Assembly (NCBI GenBank): GCA_028274465.1
Contig: CM051456.1
Location: forward strand, 86,600,753 to 86,664,752
Direction of reading: 5' to 3'
Origin: Plantago ovata
Taxonomy: Eukaryota; Streptophyta; Magnoliopsida; Lamiales; Plantaginaceae
Length of the DNA stretch: 64,000 nucleotides
Position 1 is the first letter of the stretch; every line of letters begins with the position of its first letter. A program made the position numbers and the translations under genes. The notes under the pieces were generated by a model. That model saw only the letters and a program-made list of their open reading frames with translations, did not search any database and was not told the DNA's origin. Below, one piece after another: positions 1 through 10,585 of this stretch.

Positions 1-539
1 AATAGCTCAAAAAGACATCAGTCTTTACCACAAAAGCTATGAAGAAGATGTAAGTCAAGCACTCCGGCTAGCAAAGTCTGCATTAGTCAAGGCTCAGACT
101 TTCATTGAAGATAAGGTCGCAAGAGAGCGCAGACATGAGGAGAATCTGGTGAGTATTAAACAAGAATTGTCAAAGCTGACCTCTGATCAGCAAGCAATTA
201 TCATGAAATACAACAGCCTAAGTACTCTTGCTGAAAATTGCAATGAGTTATTTTCTTTGCACATTACTCCAATGATGCAATCCATGTCTAAGGGTGAAGA
301 TAAGCAAAAGAGATCTTCAAGGACGAAAACCCTACTGAAGCGCCACTGACTATAGAACCTCTTGCTGAAAGAGAGCAAAGTTCTAAAAGACAAGCAGATT
401 CTGAGTTGAATTCAGCAAGTCCGAAAAAGAGAAAAACTTCTGCTGAAACTCATGAATTCTGTCACACTGAAAGTCGTCAAGATCTGAATAATGAAGATGA
501 TGATGATGATGACAATCAGACCATAGCTCAAGCCATAAG
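1..539 (+). pseudogene. C1 late ORF, fragment 1 (coiled-coil-like, acidic tail)
   Basis: This reading frame is open from the left edge. Its first part is rich in K, E, Q and L with long charged helices, as in a coiled coil (for example SIKQELSKLTSDQQ from 149). It stops at 347-349, but a second frame, open from about 322, continues with a basic KKRK patch and a run of aspartates near 493-512 up to the A1 insertion, so a one-base-scale frameshift lies near 290-325. Bases 535-539 (ATAAG) are the left target duplication of A1. The frame resumes at 8746. I recognise no domain. The position just upstream of a copia polypurine tract suggests an env-like or accessory ORF; that is inference. Confidence 0.45.
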
Positions 540-1762
540 TGATGAAACGTAGGATTGTCGAGTTCCAACTTAATCAAATAAATTTATATTTAGCCAAAGG
601 CAATTCACAACTACAACGAAAACCGTAGTGTAGCAGTAGAATAACCTCGAGTGTCGATCTCTAAGGACTATAACTAGCTTTATCTAATTTAACTTGAGAA
701 TATAAACAAGAAGACGGCTTAGCAAAGGTTTGTCTTAACAAATAATGGAGATTGGTGATAGTATGGTCCTTCAAAGCGTAACGGGTTAATAATCATGCAT
801 AAATTCCTCGGTTTTGCATAGAGATCTTTGATCAATGAATTGTCCAGTTGTAATTATCAAACACTACGAAGATATAGATTTAGATAGGTCAAAGACCAAT
901 GATTTGTCCAGTTGTGTGCAATAATTAATCAACAATACGAAGATAGAGATTTAGATAGATCAAAGAAATAAAGCAATAACTCAGAGTATAATGCGCGATA
1001 TAGCCATTAGCATAATGATTAACCCTTCGCTAAGAATTGACATACTATCACTAACGAGAAGTTTAGCTACTCATAGTTGTCATGCAATCAACAGAAATCA
1101 TAGAAGAAAACATGTTGAAAGATATATAAAAATAAGTAGAAAAACTATAAGATACAATGTTACCGAAGGTTGTCAGTCTCCGAAGAATCGCGATCTTACA
1201 AGCTCCAAACTGCTATGAAAAAGTATCTCCTAAGCTAAGAACACCCAGAACAGGCTCTGGGGAATTCCTACCTAAAACTACAGAGAAAGGTCTGGAAAAG
1301 TATGAAAAACGGAGAAAAACTGAGCAACTATATATAGGCTACGAATTGTGTGGGGCGAAGGGACCCACACACCGGGCGATTCGCCTGGTGGGGCGATTCG
1401 CCCGGGAGTATTTTTCGGCCTAAAATGCGTATTCGACGCGGTTTTGGATTTCCTCCCCTTTTCGGACTCGGTTTCTGACTTCTAGTGGCCTTCTAGCCTC
1501 CAGATTCGACCCCTACACTTCAAATCCTATCCGGAATCTTTCAGATACTCCAATTAGGCTTCTGGAACACCAATTCCTTGTCTACTTCAATATAATTGCC
1601 CTGAAAAACCTCGTTTTTTCAACCAAAACCTGTAAAATAAAAACTAAAGGGAAACGTGACACTATTCTAATAAAATGCACTAAAATATAGCTAAATTAAC
1701 ATAGAGGATAGCTAAAATAGGTGAAAAAGACTCAAATGAAAGTGTAAAATACACATTCATCA
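540..1762 (-). repeat. A1 3' LTR (1,223 bp)
   Basis: It matches 7495-8740 closely from TGATGAAACG to TTCATCA. Read on the minus strand it contains, in order, the terminal hairpin, GGGCG-NNN-CGCCC palindromes (about 1366-1411), a TATA box (near 1328-1337), the GCCTGT-loop hairpin and repeats of TATCTTCGTAGTG. It carries two palindromes where the 5' LTR has three. Confidence 0.93.
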
Positions 1763-3323
1763 AACTCCCCAAACCGAACCTTTGCTTGTCCTGAAGCAAC
1801 TAAGCTAGACTCTAATGCAAAAAACAATGCAACACACAAAATGGAGTCTCATGCCAAATGAAATGAAATAATCTACTAAATCTATCAAAAAACATATGAA
1901 CAAAAACCATACAAGTCATAACATGAATATAGGTTGAAGAATGCCTCGATTGACTCATACACATTCACATAAGCACTTATGTCAAGACAAGATAGTCTCT
2001 CGTAACATTCTTTACCTGGACCTAGTCAGTGACGACGTAATGATACATGTTAAGATACGAATGGTTGTCCCGTGCCTATGAAACTGAGGACTTACTGCTG
2101 TTCACCAAATTAAGACTTTTCCCCAAAGAGGTCGAACCAGTACTGGCTCTCAACAAACGAAGGAGGGTTCCCTATAAAAGATAACACTCCCCTATTCTAC
2201 CCATCTCTCAAGCAAAGCCTTAAGCTATTCACCACTTCCTGAATGGCAGGACGAGGTGGTCTAGAACAGATGACACTCAAAAACAAAAGATAGAAAATAG
2301 AAAATTACAACACGATTACGAACATTACAAGAATTGGAAAATGAGACACAACACTTTGCTAAACTGCTATTTGGGATCTTTTCTTTTTTTCTTTTTTCTT
2401 TTCCAGTTTTTTTCTTTTTTTCTGGAATTTTTTTCTTTTTTTTCGATTTTTTTTTTAGCCAGCAGTAGCATAACGAAAAAGAAAAAAAATGACTCACAAA
2501 CGACTTCCCCAAACCTATTCGAAAGAATAGGTTGGAGTACAAAATTTACGAGAAAGGAAAAATAAACTCACAACACAGAAATGAAAAAACGAAAAACAAG
2601 TCTAATGATGGTGTAACCCCCTCCCCAAACCTATTCGAAAGAATAGGTTGCAAACAAAGGATCACACAACCTCACACAACCTCCTTCCTAGGCATTTAGC
2701 AATCTCAAAGCATGGTGAAGACTTGTTGCCTCTTAGGTACATAATTACTCGGGAAAACAACCATAAGACCCTAACATGCATCATCCTATTATAAAGGCCT
2801 TCGTGAACCGCAGTAGAGAAAACACCACTAAGTGATGTTGAGACTACCAAGCTTAACTAAGTGCAAAACATAAATGTGACAAGCCAAGCGAGAAAAATCT
2901 CAAACAAATTCATAGAGATGAAGCATATGATTAATGGCATAGTTAGTTGATCTACCCAATAAAAAAGTTCAAAAAATTCGGCAATAAACTCCATATAAAA
3001 CATGCAAGACTATCCTAGGATGAATGCAGTGAATGCAACCTAAAAAACTAAGAAAGCAGTAAACGTGCAAATGCAAATGCAAACAGATAAAACATGCAAG
3101 GTACTATACTCAGCCTACCAATGTCAAGCTCTAAACCATCAATGGCAAGCTCCAAACTAACAACACTAGATCACTTAAATCCCATCCCCCCTCATGAAAT
3201 TAACGCTAGTCGCTAGCAGTAAGAAAATGAGGAAATAAGATGTGATACTAGATGTTACCGCATGGTTTGGCCTCGGTCGGCTGAGTATGCTGCTTGTGGG
3301 TTATTGGGACTGCTCTAGGAGCC
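1763..3323 (-). other. A1 3' untranslated region with PPT-like modules
   Basis: No credible gene. On the minus strand it reads, toward the LTR: CCTATTC-TTTC-GAATAGG hairpins each followed by TTTGGGGAG (plus-strand positions near 2620-2650 and 2500-2530), a polypurine tract (pyrimidines at 2382-2456 on the plus strand), sequence shared with R1 and family B, and finally the TTGCTT..AAGCAA hairpin and TTTGGGGAG next to the LTR (1763-1797). Lysine-rich ORFs here come from the purine tract and are not genes. Confidence 0.8.
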
Positions 3324-3533
3324 TTATAGATGATCATCAGGTCTTCTAGTAGGTGCGGTAGTTCCATTTATAGGCCGGATAGGAACAACTCCTCCATCTG
3401 TATCATCATTGTCCGTATGGCCTTCATTGTCACTACTGTCATCACCATCATCACCAGTAGAGTTGCATCGTCGAATAGAATCCTCAAGATTAGCCGCCGC
3501 TGTTATGGAATCCTCCATCCTGTAGCCCTCCAA
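3324..3533 (-). CDS. Family-A small acidic ORF (69 aa), unknown function
   Basis: A short ORF starting MEGYRMEDSITAAANLEDSI, followed by an Asp/Ser/Asn-rich acidic centre (residues about 25-48) and a tail with VVPIRPINGTTAP. The same ORF occurs at 33335-33544 (A2) and 55490-55699 (A3), with mostly substitutions and no shift, which suggests selection for coding at some time. No signal peptide, membrane segment or known domain is visible. It follows the other small family-A ORF by about 180 bases. It could be a second exon or the end of that protein rather than a separate gene. Confidence 0.35.
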   Translation of the reverse strand: MEGYRMEDSITAAANLEDSIRRCNSTGDDGDDSSDNEGHTDNDDTDGGVVPIRPINGTTAPTRRPDDHL

Positions 3534-3711
3534 TAGGCTGTGAACCGTTGAAGGGGAAAGAGCAGTGGTATCAGAGCCTCCCTCTCCAACGTTTTACACC
3601 CCAAGGAGGTTACAGTAAGCTGCTCGGATACTCAGAAGTCTTCTACCATCTTTTCCAATGTCGACCACATTCTCTACGGTTGATGCCACCGATGTCTATC
3701 TGATGCTCCCT

Positions 3712-4119
3712 TTAGAGGCAATCAAGGGGCACCCCTAAGAGGGGCTGGGCACACATGTCATTATGTTTTGGAACCAAGCTAGCGCTTCGGAACCTTCTAG
3801 CCACTGTCGACTCAAGATTGAATCTGTCGCGGCGAGATCGTCCCGGTGCCTTCCTATTCACTCGAACTTTGCAGTCCTTGTGATAGATTGCTGACGTAAT
3901 AATTGTTTCTGTCCATTCGATGGTGCATGAATAGGCATAGGAGTCCTTACTCCAGGTGTACTCTAGCTCCTCCTCTTGGATAATCCGCGACGTTGTTGCA
4001 AGAGCCCGTGGCTCGAACGCACCTCTAACGAGATCACTCTCCTTGACATGGTTGTAATCGATCCCTCTCCAATACTTCATAGTAATCATACGGGAGTGCT
4101 CCTGTCCCTTGGCATGGTT
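3712..4119 (-). CDS. Family-A downstream ORF, unknown function
   Basis: The frame is open on the minus strand from about 4152 to 3712, but the part before 4120 lies in a candidate intron, so the likely start is an internal Met after the splice site (MITMKYW, near 4087). The conserved core is EEELEYTWSKDSYAYSC, then KAPGRSRRDRFNLES and FRSASLVPKHNDM. The same protein is at 34142-33723 (A2, reading through) and 54954-55131 (A3, cut by a stop). I recognise no family. Its place, between gag-protease and the 3' LTR, is where Athila elements often have an env-like or accessory ORF; a function cannot be assigned. Confidence 0.4.
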   Translation of the reverse strand, partial: NHAKGQEHSRMITMKYWRGIDYNHVKESDLVRGAFEPRALATTSRIIQEEELEYTWSKDSYAYSCTIEWTETIITSAIYHKDCKVRVNRKAPGRSRRDRFNLESTVARRFRSASLVPKHNDMCAQPLLGVPLDCL

Positions 4120-4120
4120 C

Positions 4121-4665
4121 CTACAAACAACAGTTAGTACCTCGTATGACACAAAACAGACTTATGCATATGCTAATGTAAGAACGAAACACACAAGTGA
4201 TAAAATCAACAATCGAACTCCCCTAATCCTTAATGTCTAGCCTAGCTTCTTCAACATGAAACATACCAATGTAACTACTACATGCAATACATCACATTAT
4301 GCTTCTTGCTAGACAACTAATACCCTAAATAATAAGGCTCAATTCGTACCATAGTAGCGAAAAATTCTAGCATCATAAATCCTCATACTCAACAATTATG
4401 CATTCTACCAACACATCCATCATTATTACATCAGTAAACACAATCATATGCAAGGAATCGAAGAAAAAGATACATTGCATAACAAGATAAAAACATCTAG
4501 TAGCGAAACTTCCAAATCAACAATTCAAGGATAATTGAGCATGCAATTGATAGTAAATAATGCTTCTAATCACACAAACAACCTACCCATACATCATATA
4601 ACCCTAATTGAAGCTCAAATTAGAAAACCCCCAAATTTGAAAAATTAGGGTTCATAAGAAGATAC
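4121..4665 (-). other. Candidate intron of A1 (545 bp)
   Basis: On the minus strand a GAG|GTATC donor at 4665 and a T-rich TTTGTAG|GAACC acceptor at 4121 bound an AT-rich stretch without a conserved ORF. The same pair of sites occurs in A2 and A3, and a similar pair in B1 and B2. Splicing of env-like transcripts is known for the barley element Bagy-2; here it is predicted from sequence only. Confidence 0.4.
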
Positions 4666-4897
4666 CTCATATCTGGAAAACGAATGCACTAGGATGAAAT
4701 TTGTTCGGATGAAAAGAAAGAGCACGTAACGGGCTTCGATTGAAGCTAAAGAACACTCAATTTGATGGAATAATGAAGAAGTTATGAAAGATTGAAATGT
4801 TTAAGCTTTTTTCGGATTTTGGGGAGAAAGAAGTGGAGAGGATGAGGAAAATGAGCTGAAAAGGGAGAATTCCGCGTTTTTGACCCTGCAGAAGTCG

Positions 4898-4936
4898 TGG
4901 GGCGAGTCGCCCCGGGTGCGGGGCGAGTCGCCCCCA
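4898..4936. repeat. A1 internal palindromes GGGGCG-AGT-CGCCCC (two units)
   Basis: Two copies of GGGGCGAGTCGCCCC, 6-bp arms and a 3-base centre, lie side by side between the gag-protease stop and the candidate intron. They resemble the units in the A1 LTRs (centre ATT) and match the placement of arrays in A2, A3, B1, B2 and B3. Confidence 0.85.
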
Positions 4937-5139
4937 CCTCCTGATGCGGGGAGACGAAATCCTCCAAAAAAACACGGTTTTAAGTCCATGAAAACCATTT
5001 TTCTCATAAAACCGCTCAAAAAATCTCACTCAAACATAACATAAGCACATACGACACAGAGACGAACAAATTCACATATGAAAAGTAAATTGTTCAAGAA
5101 TGAATGCATGCAATAAACCGGTAAAAAAGCGATAAAAAC

Positions 5140-5157
5140 TCCGGGTTGCCTCCCGGA
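5140..5157 (-). promoter_or_regulatory. Conserved AGGCAA hairpin after gag-protease stop (A1)
   Basis: Minus strand TCCGGG-AGGCAA-CCCGGA forms a 6-bp stem with a six-base loop, about 45 bases after the gag-protease stop. Equivalent hairpins with compensatory stem changes occur in the other copies. Role unknown. Confidence 0.6.
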
Positions 5158-5200
5158 TAGCGCCATTGTTTAAATTCTTTGACTCGACTCCTGTCTGCGC

Positions 5201-7351
5201 CTAGATCTTCTTCTTGCGGGTACTAGACTTCCCCTTCATGGATCTTCTCCTCATGCCACGAGCCTGTAAATAAGAATGAACATAGACAGCAAGACCACAG
5301 TAGTTAATAGTGTGAGAAGTATCAGGTGGATCAGATATGGCTTGCAACACATGTCGCTTGCCATCCACCTCAATGGTGCATGTCCTTCGGTAGATGTCTA
5401 TTACGGAGCGTAGCTTAGTCAAGAACGTTCGCCCCAAGAGAACGACATCCCCCATCCCAGGTGTAGACGCCGGCATAACTACAAAATTGGTGTATACAGA
5501 AGCTTCACCAATCTTGACCAATACATTCTTCACAACGCCTTCGGGTCTCAAAAAGGATCCATCCGCCAGTTGCACAATAGCCTTATGCTCAGATAGTTTC
5601 CCAAGGCTACTCTTCTCAAACACATTCATTGGAAGCGCATTAGAGTAGGATCCCGTGTCTAGTGTGGCACGAACATCTTCAAGCTCACCAATCCCGACCT
5701 TAACATCGAAACTTTGAGGGAGTGGCTCGGGATCCTCTTGCTCCTCTTCACTCTCATCCGAACCAAGGTCCTTCTCTTCTTCCTTGGCCTGTGGGGGCAC
5801 TTCCCCCTTGCAACACTCGCACTTAGCAACCTTCTTGATGGTGATTTCAACAGGTAGATCACCTGCCAAGGTAATGGACATCGACTTCTCAGTGTTGCTA
5901 GGCAGCTTGCCTTGCTCCCTACTTGCTCCTAGGTCGATCAATTCTTGCATCTTTTGCTGGGCAAGCCTAGTGCTCTCTTCCAACCTATCAAGCATTGCCC
6001 TAGTCTTCTCAGAATGTTCTTCATAACGTTTGAGAAAACTTTGGGTGTGATCAACCATCTTTTGCAAGTTCTCCATTAGTTGAGCCGACTTCGACTTCGG
6101 TTGCTCTTTCGGAGCGGGGTTTTCGCAGTGGTCATTACCATAGTTAAGCCTACTACGGTCTTGGTTAGGGCCATAAGTTTGGCTAGCCGGTGCATATCCT
6201 TGATTGTTTCGGAACCCTCTTCTCCAAAATCCACCTCGAGGATTCCTACCATCTTGTCAGTAGCTAGCTTCTTGAGTACCAAGCTCCGTAGCAAAGGCTT
6301 CCTCTTCAGCTCCTTGAGCCCAGTTTCCATCATCATACGCAAGCTCCGATCTACACATATGTGCCCCATGTCCATAGTTCTTGCATATTCGGCAAACTTC
6401 ATTTGAAACAGTTGTTCCAGTGGCGCTCTTGAGGACTTGCTTCAATTCATTGGTAAAGCACTCGAATTGATCCCCATTCCCCATATACATAGGGGCTTCT
6501 TGAGTGGGTGGAGCTTCAGGTCCACGTCTCCTAACCATTGCCCTTGGGTCCTTGAACTGCAAACCCTTAGCAAGCCTTTCGAAAACTGCCCAGACGACTT
6601 CTGCGGTTTCCTCCCAAATATTGCCACGGCATTGGAAGTCCACCACTTGTTGGTTCTCGAAGGTTAGTCCATTGTAGAAGTGTTCGACTAGGTCAGAAAG
6701 CTCAAAAACATGGTGAGGGCACTTGTTCGTGAGGTCTTGGAACCTCTCAAACGCGGTGTAGATGGTCTCATCATAGTCCTGTTTGAATCCAGTGATTTGC
6801 GCCTTTAGCGCGGTAGTCAAGGTGTGAGGGAAGTATTTTTCCATGAAAGTTGAAAAAACCTTCTCCCAAGTGTCCAGCGAGCCTGCTGGTAGAGTACTCA
6901 ACCATGACTTGGCTCTGTCGCCAATCCCCATAGCAAAAACCTTCATCCTCAACTCATCCGTTGTTATTTCAGCTCCGGGTCGTGGGAGTTGGTTGACGAA
7001 ATCATCGATATCGTGCAAGTACCACATCACATCTTCCCTTGCTAAGCCATAGAACCTCGGAAGTTGTTGGAATGCGTGGTTCTTGATTTCTAGATCTCGA
7101 GTTGCAGACGAAAGAACAATCGCCGGCCCCCTCATACGATCCTTCGAGGGTTGAACCCATGCTTTCAGTGGTCTAGCTTCTGCCATTCCGTCGATTTCCT
7201 TGAAAAGACTGTGTAGAGATTCAGAGAAATCGGTATCTTCTATTTCCTCTAGTTCATGCCTTTGAAGTAGTCGCCTTCTTTGGTGGTAGACTCTGTCGAT
7301 CTCAGCAATTGAATCAGCAAGCGGTGTTCCTCTAGATCGTGTATGTGGCAT
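5201..7351 (-). pseudogene. gag-pro: A1 gag-protease, one nonsense codon
   Basis: One minus-strand frame of about 717 codons encodes a capsid-nucleocapsid precursor with a retropepsin at its end. The gag part starts MPHTRSRGTPLADSI, contains the Ty3-type capsid segment (RFYGLAREDVMWYLHDID, then KCPHHVFELSDLVEHFYNGL) and a CCHC zinc knuckle CRICKNYGHGAHMC. The protease has the catalytic DTG in ATLDTGSYSNALP and the later LLGRTF motif. A TGA at 6257-6259 stands where A3 has GGA (QEVSYGQDG), so the frame is broken after the knuckle; the rest (from 6076 as first Met) stays in the same frame. Gag-protease without pol is the defining feature of families A and B. Confidence 0.85.
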
Positions 7352-7473
7352 ACACTATCTGTAACAAACAAGGTAAGCAGTGTCAGAGAGAAAATAGGAA
7401 AACTAAAAAACTACTAGAACTAGGAATTGAATGCTGAAAATATAAACAAATTAAACAGAAAAAAGGAGTATAG

Positions 7474-7491
7474 TCCCCGGCAACGGCGCCA
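7474..7491 (-). promoter_or_regulatory. A1 primer-binding site (tRNA-Asp)
   Basis: Minus strand TGGCGCCGTTGCCGGGGA, 18 bases complementary to the 3' end of plant tRNA-Asp, three bases inside the 5' LTR. This primer is usual for Athila elements. Confidence 0.9.
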
Positions 7492-7494
7492 ATT

Positions 7495-8740
7495 TGATAA
7501 AACGTAGGACTGTCGAGTTCCAACTTAATCAAATAAATTTGTATTTAGCCAAAGGCAATTCACAACTACAACGAAAACCGTAGTGTAGCAGTAGAATAAC
7601 CTCGAGTGTCGATCTCTAAGGACTATAACTAGCTTTATCTAATTTAACCTGAGAATATAAACAAGCAGACGGCTTAGCAAAGGTTTTTCTTAACAGATAA
7701 TGGAGATTGGTGATAGTATGGTCCTTCAAAGCATAACGGGTTAATAATCATGCATAAATTCCTCGGTTTTGCATAGAAATCTTTGATCAATGAATTGTCC
7801 AGTTGTAATTATCAAACACTACGAAGATATAGATTTAGATAGGTCAAAGACCAATGAATTGTCCAGTTGTGTGCAATAATTAATCAACAATACGAAGATA
7901 TAGATTTAGATAGATCAAAGAAATAAAGCAATAACTCAGAGTATAATGCGCGATATAGCCATTAGCATAATTATTAACCCTTCGCTAAGAATTCACATAC
8001 TATCACCAACGAGAAGTTTAGCTACTCATAGTTGTCATGCAATCAACAGAAATCATAGAAGAAAACATGTTGAAAGATTTATAAAAATAAGTAGAAAAAC
8101 TGTAAGATACAATGTTACCGAAGGTTGTCAGTCTCCGAAGAATCGCGATCTTACAAGCTCCAAACTGCTATGAAAAAGTATCTCCTAAGCTAAGAACCCC
8201 CAGAACAGGCTCTGGGGAATTCCTACCTAAAACTACAGAGAAAGGTGAGAGAAAAGTATGAAAAACGGAGAAAAACTGAGCAACTATATATAGGCTACGA
8301 ATTGTGTGGGGCGAAGGGCCCCACACACCGGGCGATTCGCCTGGTGTGGGGCGATTCGCCCCACGTCCCGGGCGATTCGCCCGGGAGTATTTTTCGGCCT
8401 AAAACGCGTTTTCGACGCGGTTTTGGATTTCTTCCCCTTTTCGGACTCGGTTTCTGACTTCTAGTGGCCTTCTAGCCTCCAGATTCGACCCCTAGACTTC
8501 AAATCCTATCCGGAATCTTTCAGATAATCCAATTAGGCTTCTGGAACCCCAATTCCTTGTCTACTTCAATATAATTGCCCTGAAAACCTCGTTTTTTCAA
8601 CCAAAACCTGTAAAATAAAAACTAAAGGGAAACGTGACACTATTCTAATAAAATGCACTAAAATATAGCTAAATTAACATAGATGATAGCTAAAATAGGT
8701 GAAAAAGACTCAAATGAAAGTGTAAAATACACATTCATCA
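7495..8740 (-). repeat. A1 5' LTR (1,246 bp) with promoter
   Basis: It pairs with 540-1762 and lies next to the primer site. On the minus strand, three palindromes (8387-8320) precede a TATATATA box (8292-8285) by about 25 bases, so the array lies in the proximal promoter. The hairpin with loop GCCTGT (8217-8198; 7-bp perfect stem CCCCAGA/TCTGGGG) follows in the predicted leader. Confidence 0.92.
8307..8390. repeat. Palindrome array in A1 5' LTR (three units)
   Basis: Three GGGCG-ATT-CGCCC units with slightly different outer arms lie head to tail. The other LTR of the same element (about 1366-1411) has two, the middle unit being absent. Confidence 0.9.
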
Positions 8741-9039
8741 ATAAGAGCTAGACCAATAACAGCCTTAACTCCGTCTGGCCATTCAAAGCATTTCTCTTCT
8801 GACTCAAGATCTTCAGCAAGAGATCAAGAAAATGCAAAGTCAAGAAGAAGAAGGCACAGACAGGAAGAAAAGAGGCTGGCCAGCATTGCTATTGGCTCCG
8901 GCATTGAATATACAAAGACCAGCAATGAGGAAACCACTCAGAATGTGATCAGAAACATTCATGGTTGTTGGATCTTAATGCTGGAAGACTTGCTGGTAAA
9001 TGAGTTCTTTCCAACAGCTATACTGAACTAAATGTATAC
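8741..9039 (+). pseudogene. C1 late ORF, fragment 2
   Basis: After the ATAAG duplication (8741-8745) the C1 frame continues from fragment 1 without a shift: SGHSKHFSSDSRSSARD, a basic RRRRHRQEEKR stretch and IHGCWILMLEDLL. It runs to a TAA at 9029-9031, directly followed by ATG in the same frame. Bases 9035-9039 (TATAC) are the left target duplication of B1, and fragment 3 continues in this same frame. The TAA is therefore most simply a nonsense mutation inside one ORF, though a second start at the ATG is possible. Confidence 0.45.
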
Positions 9040-10441
9040 TGATGAACGTATTTTTGACGCGTTCATCTTCTCTTTTTTACCTTCTTTTGCTATCTTTTAG
9101 CCTTGTTTTTTGGTTAGTTTTGTAGAATAGTGTCACGTTTATTGTTTTCTACATTTTCAGGCACTTAGGTACGAAATGGCATTTTTGGAGCTAAAAACGA
9201 GCTTTTTTGATAGAAAATGGCCCCGTTGAAGTTCCTTGATCTCCACGGCTTGTTCGTGAGTGTTTGAGCATCAATAAGCATCCAGAAGGATGAGTCCAAG
9301 GCACCCGAGGGCCGTACGAGGGCAAAAAGATTGAGTTTGAAGACAAAAATCTGCCCAGGAGCCAAGCTAAGCGCCTGGAATAGTGAAGCGCTCCGCTTCA
9401 TTTTCCAGGAGCTTTGGCACAGCAGCCAAGCGAAGCGCCTGGAGGGCCCAAGCGCTTCGCTTGCCAAGCGCTCCGCTTGGCCTCTCCAGGCGGTCCGCTT
9501 GGCAGCAGTTACATTTTCGGATTTTCCTTCTTAGATCTGATCTTCTGTTACTTTTTTGGATACTTTTTGAACACTAGCTTCGTTTTGGAGAGCTCCTAAG
9601 CCCCAAAACTCAGAGAAAACTCAGATTACATTGTATTTTAGATTGGATTAAAGGTTTTGGCATAGGATTGCATCCGTTGTTTCATCTACGGAGAGGTTTT
9701 CATCAATACCCACCGATTAGTGACAGCTTGGTGGTAACATTGTATCATTATCTCTTGTCTAGTAGTTTGATTTGATGTATTCTATTTACAATTCATATGA
9801 TTTGATGTCTATGTTGATGAATATGAGTAGCTAAATCCTTTGTGTTGGTAGTAGAATGTAGAATATGCATGCTATGGGTTATGTTTGTGCTTACATGAGA
9901 TTGTGATTCAATCTTGCTGCAAATTCCTTCATATGATTCTTAGTTGCCTATAAAATATATTCGAATTGAGTATAGTGACAAACTCTTGGTCAATGAAAGC
10001 TATAGGATTGTATGTTAGAGATTTGCAGCATGCTAGATAAATGGTGTTAGTGACAAGCACCTCTAAAGTATTGATAGTGGTCTTTTATGATGTGTGTCTT
10101 GAAAGTTACCTAGACGAGTTGCTTAGCAGACTTGATCGAAGGTTTTACGCACCGAACTTGTGAGCATATTCGTAACCCATGCATGTGTATTTGATTTCTA
10201 CCACCAACCGTTTTCCAAACGTGATACAACAATCTGATTTCTTGTTGCTTTGTTCTAAGAAAGCGATTCTATAACACTTGAACTCGTTGACTGAAATAAC
10301 TAGCAAAAACCACAAACAAAGCAACGTTAGGTCCCGAGAGAACGACACTCGGGGACAACTTGCCATTGCACTCTAGTTTGTGTAGTGATAAGTGTTCTTA
10401 GGCTTTTAAACAAATTTAATTGGTGAAAAACGACATCATCA
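9040..10441 (+). repeat. B1 5' LTR (1,402 bp)
   Basis: It starts TGATGAACG and ends ACATCATCA. The first 28 bases contain the inverted repeat GATGAACG / CGTTCATC (9041-9048 and 9060-9067). A palindrome array occupies 9360-9506. I see no TATA box just after the array, unlike family A. Confidence 0.93.
9360..9506. repeat. Palindrome array in B1 5' LTR
   Basis: Units of the form AAGCG-NNN-CGCTT, with centres AAG, CTC, CTT and GTC, many extended by CC/GG, for example CCAAGCGCTCCGCTTGG. The B1 3' LTR (17599-17685) has lost most of the units by a deletion between GGAGGGCC and TTCGGATTTTCC. Confidence 0.9.
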
Positions 10442-10444
10442 ATT

Positions 10445-10462
10445 TGGCGCCGTTGCCGGGGA
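10445..10462 (+). promoter_or_regulatory. B1 primer-binding site (tRNA-Asp)
   Basis: TGGCGCCGTTGCCGGGGA, three bases after the LTR; complementary to the tRNA-Asp 3' end. Confidence 0.92.
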
Positions 10463-10585
10463 CTTAACTCCTTTGGTTGGTGTTTTTGTTTTGGTTTTTT
10501 CAGCCAACATCTCTTCTTTGCCTTATTTCTGTCTTTTGTTTCTTTTTGACTTGGAAACTCACTACTCTTCATTTCAGGTGAGTGC

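Larger units (their letters stand above)
540..8740 (-). mobile_element. A1: family-A Athila-like element without pol
   Basis: Complete element in minus orientation: 5' LTR 7495-8740, tRNA-Asp primer site 7474-7491, gag-protease 7351-5201, 3' region with two small ORFs, 3' LTR 540-1762. It is flanked by a perfect 5-bp duplication ATAAG (535-539 and 8741-8745). No reverse transcriptase, RNase H or integrase is present in about 5.7 kb of interior. Its LTR differs from those of A2, A3 and R1 (start TGATAAAACG or TGATGAAACG on the plus strand, palindrome centre ATT), so it is a separate subfamily. It sits in the C1 late ORF. Confidence 0.93.

Noticed and set aside
2261..2565. Lysine- or phenylalanine-rich ORFs in A1 (also 16350-16715, 24241-24619, 32254-32617, 56333-56682, 61533-61769)
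   Set aside because: They are translations of the polypurine tract in either direction and have no other protein-like composition.
6080..6406. Plus-strand ORFs opposite A1 gag (also 36009-36635, 52393-52932 minus)
   Set aside because: Antisense shadows conserved only because the sense gag is conserved.
7474..7491. Fragment of a tRNA gene
   Set aside because: Only the 18-base primer site is present at each LTR; no tRNA body follows.
9360..9506. CRISPR-like repeat array
   Set aside because: Units are adjacent palindromes without regular unique spacers, inside plant LTRs; there are no cas genes.
9165..9599. ORFs of 60-100 codons across LTR palindrome arrays (also 17395-17641, 22086-22661, 25304-25688, 26273-26652, 39808-40153)
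   Set aside because: Palindromes rarely make stop codons, so several frames stay open on both strands. They have no conserved start and do not agree with function.
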